Assembly (NCBI GenBank): GCA_965221755.1
Contig: OZ244921.1
Coordinates: 248,001 to 312,000, forward strand
Direction of reading: 5' to 3'
From: Azophilus sp965221755
GTDB taxonomy: Bacteria > Pseudomonadota > Gammaproteobacteria > Pseudomonadales > Azotimanducaceae
Length of the DNA stretch: 64,000 bases
Shown: positions 17,955-26,797 of the stretch, in pieces
Position numbering within the stretch: position 1 is the stretch's first letter
Layout: the number at the start of each line of letters is the position of its first letter
Notes under the pieces: generated by a model
The model's input: the letters and a program-made list of their open reading frames with translations, nothing else
What the model was told of the DNA's origin: nothing
Database searches by the model: none
Translations under genes and position numbers: made by a program

Positions 17955-19815
17955 CGGAGACCTCCGACAGCGCGCCGTTGCGCACCGCGGCCCAGCCCGG
18001 GGTGCGCCGGATGCACCCGTCAGCGCCGAGCCTCAAGGCGCCGGTGGCGCCGCGAAGCGGTTCGCTGGCGCTGATCAGGCTCCAGTGGTCGAACAGGCGG
18101 TAGGCGTCGATGCCGAGCGCGAACAGGGCGGTCAAATTCGCATCGCGCGGGCCAAAGGCTTCGGAGAACGCCCGCTGCAGCGGCCCTGGGTGAAGCTGGA
18201 AGGGCAGTTCGGCAACCTGGAAGCCCTCAAGGTCGCCAAGCCGCTCGGCGCCGCGGACGCTTTGCGAACTGGCGTACACGGGCAGCGCTTGCGCAAAGTG
18301 GAACTTGAGCGCCGGCGCCAAGGCGAGGGCTTGCAAATGATCGACGAAGGCGACGATGGCATCGATGTCCCGCCGGGTTCGGGGCAGGAATTCAAGGGGG
18401 ACGCCCAGCGTTTCCGCCAATTGGTCGTGCCGCGCTTGGCTGGCGGCGACCAGCAGCGCCTCGCCCACCGACTCGGTCATGGTCTTGATGTTGCCGAACG
18501 CGTGCTGCTCCAAGTGATGCGGCCAGGACCTTGCCAATTGGGCGGTGCCGCGAATCGCCCAGCTGCGGTCGTTGCGGATCACCAGCACCCGCTCCCGGCC
18601 GTCGGCCGCCAAGCGCTCGGCGATGAGCGCAGCCTCGTCCTCGATCGCCAAACCCAAAGCCGCAAAGCCCCCTCCGGCTTCGAGGCGCGCCTGAGCCTCG
18701 CCGCAGGCCCCGCCGTGCATCGGCGTTTGGGGATCGCCGCGCATCGGCGTTTGGGGATCGCCGCGCATCGGCGTTTGGGGATAGTTGAGGGCCAGCACCG
18801 GCATCCGCGGCCGCAACGCCATCAGGCTTTCCAGCGCCGTCTTGCTCAGGGGGCCGACCATGAACTGGATGCCCATTGAACGGCTGGCCTGGAGGAGAGC
18901 GGGCATCGGTTCGGAGGCGGTGTCGAAGATGCGCACCTCCGGCTTGACCGCGGCTGAATCCCGCAGGTAGGCGCTGATGAAGCCGTCCCGAACCGTCTTG
19001 CCCGCTGTCGCGAGGGGGCCGTCCAAGGGAATGAACAGGCCCACCCGCCGAGCTGGCGGCGGGCGCAGCCGCAAGCGCGCGAGGGGCTTCGGCAGGGCGG
19101 CGGCGAAGCCATGCCGGGGATGGCGGCTGAGCCAGTCCTCCAGACGCTTGGCCTTCTCGGCGGTGGAGAAGCTCCGCGCGATGGCGGCTCTGAGCGCCCA
19201 AACCGCCGCTGCCGGCCCCTGCTCGGCCCATGCCGCGGCTTGGCGCCGGGAGGCCGTGGCGGTCAGCCGCCAAAGCCGGTCGTTGATCGCCTGAAGGCGT
19301 CGTTCGGACGCCTCGATGCCGGCCAACGCAGCCGCAGCCTCCCTGATCCGTCCTTGGCGTTGGCGCAGCTCGCTCAGCAACAGGAGCGCCGACTCGTTCT
19401 GGCCATGACCTTCAAGGCCTTGCGCCAAGGAACGCCACGCAACGTCGGCGCGGCGCAAATCGTCAAGGCCCAGGGCGGCGGCCAACGCCGCCTGATGCAA
19501 TCGGTTGCGGGCGGCGCGGTTGAGGGAGCTGGCATCGACTTGGCCGAGGAGCCGCTGGGCCGACGCCCACTCCAAGGCGGCGACCGCGGCCTCCGCGTCC
19601 CTGAGCAGCTCAACGGCGCCGCCGCTTGGCGGATCGGCCGCCGCTTGGCGGGGGGGCGGCTCTGCGGGCGATTCCGTTTGGGGCGCTTGGGTTTGGCAGG
19701 CCGGCAGCCCGGCGGTCAGCAGCACAGCCAGAGCGAGGCGCCCCGCCAAGGCCGCGTCACGCCCTTCTCGGCAGCGTCGGCGGCGCGCCATCGCCTCGTT
19801 GCGGCTCTTGGCCAT
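17938..19815 (-). CDS. lpoA: LppC-family lipoprotein (LpoA-like activator of penicillin-binding proteins)
   Basis: About 625 aa. A basic leader and lipobox (LLTAGLPACQ) precede a TPR-rich N-terminal half and a C-terminal periplasmic-binding-protein-like domain (RVGLFIPLDGPLA, FMVGPLSKTALESL, VLALNYPQ, FVDHLQALALAPALKFHFAQALPVYASSQS, LFALGIDAYRL). LpoA activates PBP1a from the outer membrane. Start options are ATG 19815 or ATG 19791. A three-copy 24-bp repeat inserts PQTPMRGD units after the LNYPQ strand, at a surface loop. The gene is divergent from rsmI, as is usual. Confidence 0.85.
   Translation of the reverse strand: MAKSRNEAMARRRRCREGRDAALAGRLALAVLLTAGLPACQTQAPQTESPAEPPPRQAAADPPSGGAVELLRDAEAAVAALEWASAQRLLGQVDASSLNRAARNRLHQAALAAALGLDDLRRADVAWRSLAQGLEGHGQNESALLLLSELRQRQGRIREAAAALAGIEASERRLQAINDRLWRLTATASRRQAAAWAEQGPAAAVWALRAAIARSFSTAEKAKRLEDWLSRHPRHGFAAALPKPLARLRLRPPPARRVGLFIPLDGPLATAGKTVRDGFISAYLRDSAAVKPEVRIFDTASEPMPALLQASRSMGIQFMVGPLSKTALESLMALRPRMPVLALNYPQTPMRGDPQTPMRGDPQTPMHGGACGEAQARLEAGGGFAALGLAIEDEAALIAERLAADGRERVLVIRNDRSWAIRGTAQLARSWPHHLEQHAFGNIKTMTESVGEALLVAASQARHDQLAETLGVPLEFLPRTRRDIDAIVAFVDHLQALALAPALKFHFAQALPVYASSQSVRGAERLGDLEGFQVAELPFQLHPGPLQRAFSEAFGPRDANLTALFALGIDAYRLFDHWSLISASEPLRGATGALRLGADGCIRRTPGWAAVRNGALSEVSDGPHN
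18717..18784. repeat. In-frame 24-bp tandem repeat inside lppC (nearly three copies)
   Basis: The unit GCATCGGCGTTTGGGGATCGCC.. is repeated from 18717, 18741 and 18765. It encodes P-Q-T-P-M-R/H-G-D in the binding-protein domain. The copies are almost identical, so the expansion is recent. Confidence 0.9.
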
Positions 19816-19954
19816 GCCGCGGCGCCTGCCCTGCGCGCCGCGCTGCCGACGTTCCGATGCGTCACCTGACGTGTGATGCGACGTTGTTGGATTGGCGCGC
19901 CTTGGCGGAAGCCGGTATTTTGGAGGGCCGTTCGATTTTGGAAGGGGAGAGGCC

Positions 19955-20788
19955 ATGCCGGGCACCCTGCACGTCGTTGCCACGCCGATAGGAAACTTGG
20001 AGGACATCACGCGTCGAGCGGCGCAGGTGCTAGCCGAGGTTGGGACGATCGCCGCCGAGGATACCAGACGCACCGGAATCCTGCTCAGGCATCTGGGGGT
20101 GTCGGGCGCGCAAGTGACCGCGCTGCACGACCACAACGAGGCGGTGGTCGCCGAGCGCCTCGTCGCCCGGCTCCAGGGCGGCGAGGACGTCGCCCTGGTC
20201 TCCGATGCGGGCGCGCCGCTGATCGCCGACCCGGGCTTTCGCCTGATCCGGCGCTGCTGGTCGCAGCGCCTTCCCGTCGTGCCCGTTCCAGGCGCCAGCG
20301 CCCTGACCGCCCTGCTGTCGGTCTGCCCGATTGCCGCCAGCCGGCCTCGCTTCGTCGGCTTCCTGCCGGCCAAGCCCCAAGCCCGGCAGGCGGCGCTTGC
20401 GGAGGCCTGCCGCCGGTCGTCGGCAACCTTGTTCCTGGAGGCGCCGCACCGCCTGCTCGAGACCTTGCGGGCCATTGCCGCCTTGGCGCCCGAACGGCCG
20501 CTGTTCATTGGCCGGGAGATGACCAAGAGGTTCGAGAGCTACCACTGCGGCGGCGCGCGCGAACTGGCGGCGGAACTGGCGGCCGGCGATGCGCTGCGCG
20601 GCGAGTTCACCCTGCTGCTCGGCAGTTTCGACGCAGCGCCGAATCCGCAGGCCGTTGACAAGGAGCGCCTGTTCGCGGCTCTGGCCGAGGAGTTGCCCCC
20701 GGCCCAGGTTGCCCGGCTGATGACCCGTTTGTTCGGCGGCGCCAGGGCAGCGCACTACGCCCAAGCCGTGGCTGAGCGATCGCGCTGA
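19955..20788 (+). CDS. rsmI: 16S rRNA 2'-O-ribose C1402 methyltransferase RsmI
   Basis: 277 aa SAM-dependent methyltransferase of the tetrapyrrole-methylase fold. Diagnostic blocks are LHVVATPIGNLEDITRRA, AAEDTRRTG, LVSDAGAPLIADPG, VPVPGASALTALLSVC, RFVGFLP and LFIGREMTKRFE. The ATG at 19955 has GGGGAGAGG upstream; the frame is open earlier but unrelated to the family. In related genomes rnpB follows directly; here an 11-kb island intervenes. Confidence 0.94.
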   Translation: MPGTLHVVATPIGNLEDITRRAAQVLAEVGTIAAEDTRRTGILLRHLGVSGAQVTALHDHNEAVVAERLVARLQGGEDVALVSDAGAPLIADPGFRLIRRCWSQRLPVVPVPGASALTALLSVCPIAASRPRFVGFLPAKPQARQAALAEACRRSSATLFLEAPHRLLETLRAIAALAPERPLFIGREMTKRFESYHCGGARELAAELAAGDALRGEFTLLLGSFDAAPNPQAVDKERLFAALAEELPPAQVARLMTRLFGGARAAHYAQAVAERSR

Positions 20789-20841
20789 GAGCCTAGGGCG
20801 AACCGCTGTCCGCTGGCCGTCAGGGTCCGGTGGGTTCAGTT

Positions 20842-21027
20842 CCGTGCGGGTTTGCCGGAGCCGAACCCGACCCACGCGACGGCGGCGGGGTTTCGCGCCA
20901 GCGAAGCTTCAACGAGCCTTGGCCAAGGCTCGCTTGTGCGGGCTCAGAAACATACCGGAATCTGATCTAAGCGACGAGCGCGGAGTTTCGCGCCAGCGAA
21001 ACTCCATCCGCGACCGTCAGGTCGCGC
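20842..21027 (+). repeat. Two tandem dispersed two-hairpin repeats (left boundary of the island)
   Basis: A diverged copy (20842-20934, with GTTTCGC-GCCA-GCGAAG and a terminal GAGCCTTGG/CCAAGGCTC stem) is followed directly by an intact copy (20935-21027). The intact copy matches 32265-32356 at all but one substituted base and one base of length, in the same orientation. It occupies most of the 342 bp between rsmI and the SDR gene. Confidence 0.9.
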
Positions 21028-21130
21028 CTTGAAAGGCGGGCGAGGTCGGCTAAACTTCCTGCCACGAGCTGCCGGGGCGGGCGGAGCCTGCGCCGGGGCA
21101 TCCACTGGCTGAACCGGGAGGCCCGACCAA

Positions 21131-22081
21131 ATGCCGCAAGCGAACCCATCGGAAGACGCCGCCATGGACCTGCGCGGCAAATCGGCGGTCGTCACCGGAG
21201 GCGGCAACGGGATCGGCCGGGCGCTGTGCTTGGCGTTCGCCGAGCGGGGCGCCAACGTGCTCGTTGCGGATCTCGAGGCCGAGGCCGCGCTGGCCGTCGC
21301 GCAGGAGGCTGCGTCGTTGGGCGTCAGGAGCCTTGGCGTCACCGTTGACGTGACCGACGAATCCAGCGTCCGCGACCTTGCGGACGCATCCTGGGACGCT
21401 TTCGGAAGCGTCGAAATCCTGGTCAACAACGCGGGCGTGATGCAGGCGACGGCGCCGCTTTACGAATGCAGCGCCGCCGACTTCGACTGGATCTTCGCCG
21501 TCAACGTGCGCGGCGCCCTGAACGGCATTCGAGCCTTCGTGCCCAAGCTCATCGACGCCGGACGCCCCTGCCGCGTCGTCAACACCGCCTCGGAGCACGC
21601 CCTGGGCGTTCCCCACATCGGCGCCGGCCTGTACACCGCCTCCAAGCACGCCCTGCTCGGCTTGGCTGACGTCCTGCGCCGCGAGGTGCCGGACTTCGTG
21701 AAAGTGTGCGCGCTGTGCCCCGGCATTGTGGATTCGACGCTCTGGCGGTCCTCGGAGCGAAGAACCGACGCCTTCGGCGGGTCGGCGCCGGCGCCCGAAG
21801 CGGCCGGCGCGTTCATGCGCCAAGTCGGCATGCCCGCTGCGGAAATGGCCGCCCAAGCGGTGGAAGGCATCCGCGCCGGCCTGTTCCACATCGTGACGCA
21901 TCCCCATGCGGTGGACATTGCGAAATCCCGGTGGGAGGAAATGGAGCGGGCCTTCGCCAGCCAAGCGCCTCGCCGGGCGGATGACGGGAAGTACGATCTG
22001 GAGCCGATCATGCGCCGGCTCGTGCTGCCGCAAACGCCCCAGCAACGCCAACCCAAGCCAGCACGGAGCGCTGAACCATGA
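21131..22081 (+). CDS. Short-chain dehydrogenase/reductase
   Basis: 316 aa classical SDR with an NAD(P)-binding TGGGNGIG, the NNAG strand motif and the catalytic YTASK (Tyr-x3-Lys). Acidic residues after the second strand (VLVADLEAE) favour NAD(H). The C-terminal 90 residues are longer than usual. GGGAGG lies 9 bp upstream of ATG 21131; a second ATG at 21164 begins the conserved fold. It is coupled to the downstream GST by an ATGA overlap. The substrate is unknown. Confidence 0.85.
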   Translation: MPQANPSEDAAMDLRGKSAVVTGGGNGIGRALCLAFAERGANVLVADLEAEAALAVAQEAASLGVRSLGVTVDVTDESSVRDLADASWDAFGSVEILVNNAGVMQATAPLYECSAADFDWIFAVNVRGALNGIRAFVPKLIDAGRPCRVVNTASEHALGVPHIGAGLYTASKHALLGLADVLRREVPDFVKVCALCPGIVDSTLWRSSERRTDAFGGSAPAPEAAGAFMRQVGMPAAEMAAQAVEGIRAGLFHIVTHPHAVDIAKSRWEEMERAFASQAPRRADDGKYDLEPIMRRLVLPQTPQQRQPKPARSAEP

Positions 22082-22770
22082 TCACCCTTTACCAATTCTC
22101 GACCTCGCCCTTCACCGAGAAGGTGCGCCGGGCGCTGAACTACAAGCGCCTGCCCTTTGCGGTCAAAGAGGTCGCGCGCGCCCGAGTCGCCGAGGGCGAC
22201 TACCGGCACGTCAGCCCGACCGGCAAGTTTCCGGCCATCCAGGACGGCGATCAGGCGGTGTGGGACTCCACCGACATCATCCACCACTTGGAGGCGGCCC
22301 ATGACGGCCCCGCCTTGGTGCCGCCCGCAGCGCGGGATGCGGCGCTCGCCCACGCCATTGAGGAATGGGCGGACGAAAGCCTCTACTTCTACGAGATGAC
22401 GATGCGCCTGGCTTGGGAGCACAATCTCGATGCGGCGCTCGACGAGTTTGCGGAGTCCATGCCGGGCATTCCCAAACCGAAGCTCAAGTCCATGATCATG
22501 CAGGCCACGAGCCAGCTCACCGAAGCGCAAGGGGTCGGCAGAAAGCCGCGCTCGCAGGTCGTGGCCGACGTGGAACGGCACTTCCGCGCCCTTGACGGCA
22601 TGCTGGACGGACGATCCTGGCTGGTGGGCGAGGCGCTGTCGTTCGCCGACCTCGCGGTGATGGGCCAGTTGAGCGCGCTGCGCTACGCCCAGGAGGCCCA
22701 GGCCGCGCTCGGCCGCACCCGCCACATCATGGATTGGATCGACCGGGTGGAGGCGGTGGCGCCCAAGTAG
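22078..22770 (+). CDS. Glutathione S-transferase family protein
   Basis: 230 aa. The N-terminal thioredoxin fold (MITLYQFSTSPFTEKVRRALNY...SPTGKFPAIQDG..VWDSTDIIHHLE) carries the glutathione-site Pro and Ser/Asp pair. The all-alpha C-terminal domain ends LVGEALSFADLAVMGQLSALRYA. A Ser rather than Cys stands in the active-site SPFTEKVR segment. It is translationally coupled to the SDR. Confidence 0.88.
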   Translation: MITLYQFSTSPFTEKVRRALNYKRLPFAVKEVARARVAEGDYRHVSPTGKFPAIQDGDQAVWDSTDIIHHLEAAHDGPALVPPAARDAALAHAIEEWADESLYFYEMTMRLAWEHNLDAALDEFAESMPGIPKPKLKSMIMQATSQLTEAQGVGRKPRSQVVADVERHFRALDGMLDGRSWLVGEALSFADLAVMGQLSALRYAQEAQAALGRTRHIMDWIDRVEAVAPK

Positions 22771-22827
22771 GCGCGCCGGCGAGTTTTCCGACCCCCAGCC
22801 TGATCGCCTGAGCGGGGAGACTTCGGC

Positions 22828-25041
22828 ATGACCGGCTCGGCCGCCCCGTCCCCGCAAGCGTTGCTGCGCGGCACTCAAGCGGTGGAGTGGGCGTCCGCCT
22901 CGGCGCCCGAACTGGTGCGGATCGCGGTTGCCTTTACCGGGCGTCTGCTCGCCGACTTGGGCGCTGCGGTCATCCGGGTGCAATCCCCTGACGACGGGCT
23001 GGCGCGCCTGCGCAGCGTCGCGCACGAGGACCTGTCCGCAGGCGGCGTGCTGTCCACCTTCCTGAATCGGGGCAAGGCCGGCATCCACGCGGACGGTGCC
23101 GCCGCTGCCTTGGCCGAGGCGCAGCTGGCCGTCGTCGGGGAGCCCGGCCCCGCCGAGGGGCTTTTTCGGCCTGATGGCGGCTTGAGCGTCGTGCGGTTGC
23201 TTGGCGCGCGGCCCGGTGCGGGGCTCGACGACGCTCCGCTCTCCGAACTGGGCATTCAGGGTTTGGTTGGGCTGACCGATCTCTTTGGCGAGCCGGACGG
23301 GCAGCCGTTGGCGATGGGCGGCCACCAGACCGCCTACGCCACCGGCTATGCGGCCTTTTGCGCGGCCATGGCGCTGATTGCCAAACGGCGGCTTTGCGGA
23401 CAGGCGGACTGCGCCGAGGTCAACGCGGTGGACGCCTTGGCCTGGGTGAACTGGAAAGGGATCGCCGCCGGCGCCTTGGGCTTCCCGGTCCGGCGCGAGG
23501 GCCGCGCCGCGCACGCTCCGGTGCTTCGCTGCGCGGACGGCCACTTCGCTTTCCTGCACCTGCCCCGCGACTGGGACTGCATCCGCGCCGCCGTGGACGA
23601 TCCCCGCTTGGAGTCGGATCGCTTTGCAAGCCCGGGCCGGCGGGCTAGGAATGCCGCCGCCTTGAACGAGATTCTTGGCGAGTGGGCCAGCACGCAATCC
23701 CGGGCGGCGCTGCATGACTTCTGCCAGCGGTGCGGCATACCGGGCGGGCCGGTGCTGCACGCCGCCGACCTCCTCAACGATGCCGCCTACGCGTTTCGCG
23801 GCTACCTTGAATCGACGCCCCACGGCACCGATCGCAGCGTGACGGTGCCGGGCCTGCCGATGACCATCGAAGACGCCGCCGCGCCGCCGGACGGGCCCCG
23901 GCCAGCCGCTGCCGGCCCGGCCGCGCCTGCTGCCGGCGCGGCGCCCCTGGCCGGCATGACGGTGCTGGACCTCGGGATTTTCACCGCCGGTTCGGTGACC
24001 TCCGCCTTGCTGGCGGATCTGGGCGCCACGGTGATCAAGGTGGAGTCCGAGACCTATTCGGACCCCTTCCGAATTTGGCCGGGCATCGACGGCGACTCGC
24101 CGCTGTTCACGTTCAACAACCGCAACAAGCTGGGGGTCAACATCGACCTCAAGACCGATGCGGGCCGCGCGCGGTTCCTCGGCCTGGCGGCCAAGGCCGA
24201 CGTGGTGGTGGAGAACTTTCGCCGCGGGGTCCTGGACCGCCTCGGGATCGGCTATTCGGCGCTCAGGGCGGCCAATCCGCAAATCGTGCTCGCCTCGATC
24301 TCAGGCCAAGGCGCCACCGGCCCGGGCGCCGCCCACGTGAGCTTCGGCTCCACCCTCGAAGCCATTGGCGGCGTGGCGGCGCTCACCGGCTACGAGCGGG
24401 GCTCCTGCTACATCAGCGGGCGCAATTTGAACTACCCTGACCAGATCGTCTGCCTCTACGGCGCCGGCGCGGCCATCGCCGCGCTGCTCAAGGCCCGCGA
24501 GCGGGGGGCGGGCATGCACATCGACGTCTCCCAGCGCGAGGTGACCAGCCTCGCCGTCGGCGAGCGGCTCGCCGCGGCGAGCCTGTCAGCGGACCCGACC
24601 GCCGGCGCGGCGACCGGATTCCCCGGCAACGGCAGCCCCAATGCGGCGTTGCAGGACATCTTCCAAGTCCGGGACGGCTGGCTGTGCGTGACGGTTCCCG
24701 ACGCGCGGGTCCAAGCGCGTCTGGCGCAAGTCCTCGGCTCGGCGACGCCAGACCTGCGCGGGGCGCTGGGCAGCTGGCTCGCCGACCGCACCGCGGCGGC
24801 CGCCAGCGGCGCCTTGCGCCCCTTGGGCATCGCCGCCAACAAGGCCAACACCGGCGCCGAAGCCGCCGAAGATCCGTCAATCAGGGACAGCCCCGCGTTT
24901 GCCAGGACGCCGGCAGGCGCCATGGTCAAGGGCTTTCCGTTCCGTCTTCTCAACACTGCGTTGCGCATTCGCGGGGAGTCGCCAAAGATGGGCGAGCACA
25001 CTGACCGGGTGCTCGCCGAATTCCTGGGCGCCGCTGGCTAG
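22828..25041 (+). CDS. Fused double family III (CaiB/BaiF) CoA-transferase
   Basis: 737 aa, twice the usual length. Two CaiB-type modules run in tandem, about residues 1-370 and 375-737, joined by a Pro/Ala linker. The C-terminal module has the complete family pattern: GMTVLDLGIFTAGSVTSALLADLGATVIKVE, NNRNKLGVNIDLKT, VENFRRGVLDRLGIGY and a probable catalytic Asp in NYPDQI. At the matching place the N-terminal module reads GHQTAYATGY without an Asp, so only the second half is likely catalytic. GGGGAG lies 8 bp upstream of the ATG. It ends tail to tail with TetR. Confidence 0.85.
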   Translation: MTGSAAPSPQALLRGTQAVEWASASAPELVRIAVAFTGRLLADLGAAVIRVQSPDDGLARLRSVAHEDLSAGGVLSTFLNRGKAGIHADGAAAALAEAQLAVVGEPGPAEGLFRPDGGLSVVRLLGARPGAGLDDAPLSELGIQGLVGLTDLFGEPDGQPLAMGGHQTAYATGYAAFCAAMALIAKRRLCGQADCAEVNAVDALAWVNWKGIAAGALGFPVRREGRAAHAPVLRCADGHFAFLHLPRDWDCIRAAVDDPRLESDRFASPGRRARNAAALNEILGEWASTQSRAALHDFCQRCGIPGGPVLHAADLLNDAAYAFRGYLESTPHGTDRSVTVPGLPMTIEDAAAPPDGPRPAAAGPAAPAAGAAPLAGMTVLDLGIFTAGSVTSALLADLGATVIKVESETYSDPFRIWPGIDGDSPLFTFNNRNKLGVNIDLKTDAGRARFLGLAAKADVVVENFRRGVLDRLGIGYSALRAANPQIVLASISGQGATGPGAAHVSFGSTLEAIGGVAALTGYERGSCYISGRNLNYPDQIVCLYGAGAAIAALLKARERGAGMHIDVSQREVTSLAVGERLAAASLSADPTAGAATGFPGNGSPNAALQDIFQVRDGWLCVTVPDARVQARLAQVLGSATPDLRGALGSWLADRTAAAASGALRPLGIAANKANTGAEAAEDPSIRDSPAFARTPAGAMVKGFPFRLLNTALRIRGESPKMGEHTDRVLAEFLGAAG

Positions 25042-25056
25042 GCCTGCCGGAGCGGC

Positions 25057-25677
25057 TCAGCGCAGGCCGGCGATGGCCGTCGCCTGCATCGCCGCCCGCA
25101 TGGGCGACAGGGCGACCCCCTTGGGATCGATGAGATGCTGCATGACCATTCCCCGCAGGGCGCCGATGATGAGGGCGGCGGCGGCATCGGCGTCAACGGC
25201 GGCGCTGAACTCGCCGTCACGGATGCCCTGGCGGATGATGCGGGCAACGGTGTCCCGAGTGCTGGCGTTCAGGTCCGCGATGGGCTTGCGAATCTCCGGA
25301 ACGCCGCCGAGCGCCTCGCCCATGATGACGTACAGCGCCCGCATCGATCCCTCCCGCAACGAGGCCTCGCGCAGGTACAGCTCGATGAAGTTGTTGAGGG
25401 ATGCGGCGGCGGTGGCCTGCTGAATCGCGCTGCCGAGTTGGTCGTGCAGGAAGCGTCTGGCAATTCGCTTCACCACCGCCAGCAGCAACCCCTCCTTGGA
25501 CCCGAACTTGTGGCTGACCAAGCCCGCCGTGTAGCCCGCCTTGCGGCCCACCTGGCCCAAGGTGGTCCGCTGGTAGCCTTGGCGGGCGAACAGCCCGATG
25601 GCCGCCCGCAGCATGCGCCGCTCCGATTGCTCCCGGCGCTGCTCCTGGGTTCTTGGCACGGTGGCGGATTGCGGCAT
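25057..25677 (-). CDS. TetR-family transcriptional regulator
   Basis: 206 aa. The N-terminal helix-turn-helix (LRAAIGLFARQGYQRTTLGQVGRKAGYTAGLVSHKFGSKEGLL) is typical of TetR proteins; the C-terminal ligand domain resembles that of regulators of acyl-CoA metabolism. It is divergent from the CitE-type lyase operon, with a palindrome in the shared gap, so it probably represses that operon. Confidence 0.9.
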   Translation of the reverse strand: MPQSATVPRTQEQRREQSERRMLRAAIGLFARQGYQRTTLGQVGRKAGYTAGLVSHKFGSKEGLLLAVVKRIARRFLHDQLGSAIQQATAAASLNNFIELYLREASLREGSMRALYVIMGEALGGVPEIRKPIADLNASTRDTVARIIRQGIRDGEFSAAVDADAAAALIIGALRGMVMQHLIDPKGVALSPMRAAMQATAIAGLR

Positions 25678-25826
25678 CTTGTGGCTTCCGTCGCAGCTCT
25701 CTCAGCGGCCCAGCCAATCCGGGGATTCGATGGCCAACGTGGCGGTTGGACGCCGGGGCGCCGCACGCCAAGCCGCCGGAGGTCATGTTATCGAAATCCA
25801 GCGACCCTCTCAAGCAACTTATTGAA

Positions 25827-25856
25827 TTGACAATTATTAAATTGGTGTGGCAAGAT
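25827..25856 (+). promoter_or_regulatory. Promoter and candidate TetR operator for the lyase operon
   Basis: A perfect -35 TTGACA (25827-25832) is followed after 18 bp by a weak -10 CAAGAT (25851-25856). The palindrome CAATT-ATTA-AATTG (25831-25844) overlaps the -35. The AT-rich patch stands out in this GC-rich genome. Repressor binding here would block the polymerase; no footprint evidence is available. Confidence 0.55.
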
Positions 25857-25885
25857 CGGTTGCTCATTCAACAGGGGAATTGACC

Positions 25886-26797
25886 ATGATGAATCGACTG
25901 CGGCGGTCGGAGCTAGCGGTGCCCGCGTCCAATCCGAAACTGGTTGAAAAGGCCGCCGGGTCCGACGCCGACCTGGTGTTTCTGGATCTGGAGGACGCCA
26001 CTGCGCCCGCCGCCAAGGAGGGGGCGCGGCAAATCGCCATCGACGCCCTCAACGAGCTGGATTGGGGCCGCACGATCAAGGCCGTGCGCGTCAACGACCA
26101 CGAGACCGAATGGGCCGTTTACGACATGGTGAGCATTCTTGAGGGAGCGGGCGGGAAGCTCGACGTCATCATCATTCCCAAGGTGAAGAAGCCCGCCGAT
26201 CTGCTGTTCTTCGAGACCATGCTGCTGTCGCTGGAAAAAAAGCTCGGGATCAGCAAGCCCATCGGCCTTGAAGTGCTGATCGAGGAGGCCGAAGGCTTGG
26301 GCTGCGTCGAGGAGATCGCCCGCTGCTCCGAGCGCCTGGAGGCGCTGATCCTGGGCTTCGGCGACTTGGCGGCCAGCATGGGCATGCGCTTCGGCCACGA
26401 ATTGGACCCAAGCTACAAATACCCCGGCGACATCTGGAACGCCCATCGCGTGCGCCTGATCGCCGCTTGCCGCGCGGCGGGCATCGATGCCATAGACGGC
26501 CCGTTCGGCAATTTCAAGGACGACGAGGGCTACCGCGCCCAATGCACCTACGCCGCCTCCTTGGGCGCGGTGGGCAAGTGGTGCATCCACCCCGCCCAGA
26601 TCCCCCACGCCAACGCCGTGTTCGCACCGACCGAGAAGGAGCTGCGGGTGGCGCGGAAAATGGTGGATGCCTATGAAGCCTCGGTCAAGGCCGGCGCCGG
26701 CGCCGGCGGTGCGGGCGGCTCGTTGGTGGACGCCGCCACCGAGCGCCTCTATCGGCCGGTGATCGACCGGGCGCGGCAGATCGGAATGATCGAATGA
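25886..26797 (+). CDS. HpcH/HpaI-CitE family acyl-CoA lyase (malyl-, methylmalyl- or citramalyl-CoA lyase-like)
   Basis: About 303 aa. The beta-barrel pattern is RSELAVPASNPKLVEKAAGSDADLVFLDLEDA, then KAVRVND, IIPKVKKPADL, LEVLIEEAEGL, LILGFGDLAASMG and GKWCIHPAQI. The acidic residues of LDLEDA and EVLIE bind Mg in the family. Size and motifs fit malyl/methylmalyl/citramalyl-CoA lyases better than citrate lyase. The start is ATG 25886 behind AGGGGAA. It heads the lyase-dehydrogenase-hydratase operon and overlaps the next gene by ATGA. Confidence 0.82.
   Translation: MMNRLRRSELAVPASNPKLVEKAAGSDADLVFLDLEDATAPAAKEGARQIAIDALNELDWGRTIKAVRVNDHETEWAVYDMVSILEGAGGKLDVIIIPKVKKPADLLFFETMLLSLEKKLGISKPIGLEVLIEEAEGLGCVEEIARCSERLEALILGFGDLAASMGMRFGHELDPSYKYPGDIWNAHRVRLIAACRAAGIDAIDGPFGNFKDDEGYRAQCTYAASLGAVGKWCIHPAQIPHANAVFAPTEKELRVARKMVDAYEASVKAGAGAGGAGGSLVDAATERLYRPVIDRARQIGMIE

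Noticed and set aside
17018..20788. diaA/gmhA gene expected between yraN and dolP
   Set aside because: yraN and dolP overlap directly, so the gene is absent here; noted as context only.
21460..24282. 940-codon minus-strand frame across SDR, GST and CoA-transferase
   Set aside because: Antisense shadow; composition is repetitive His/Gly/Arg/Gln without any family motif, while the plus-strand genes have complete signatures.
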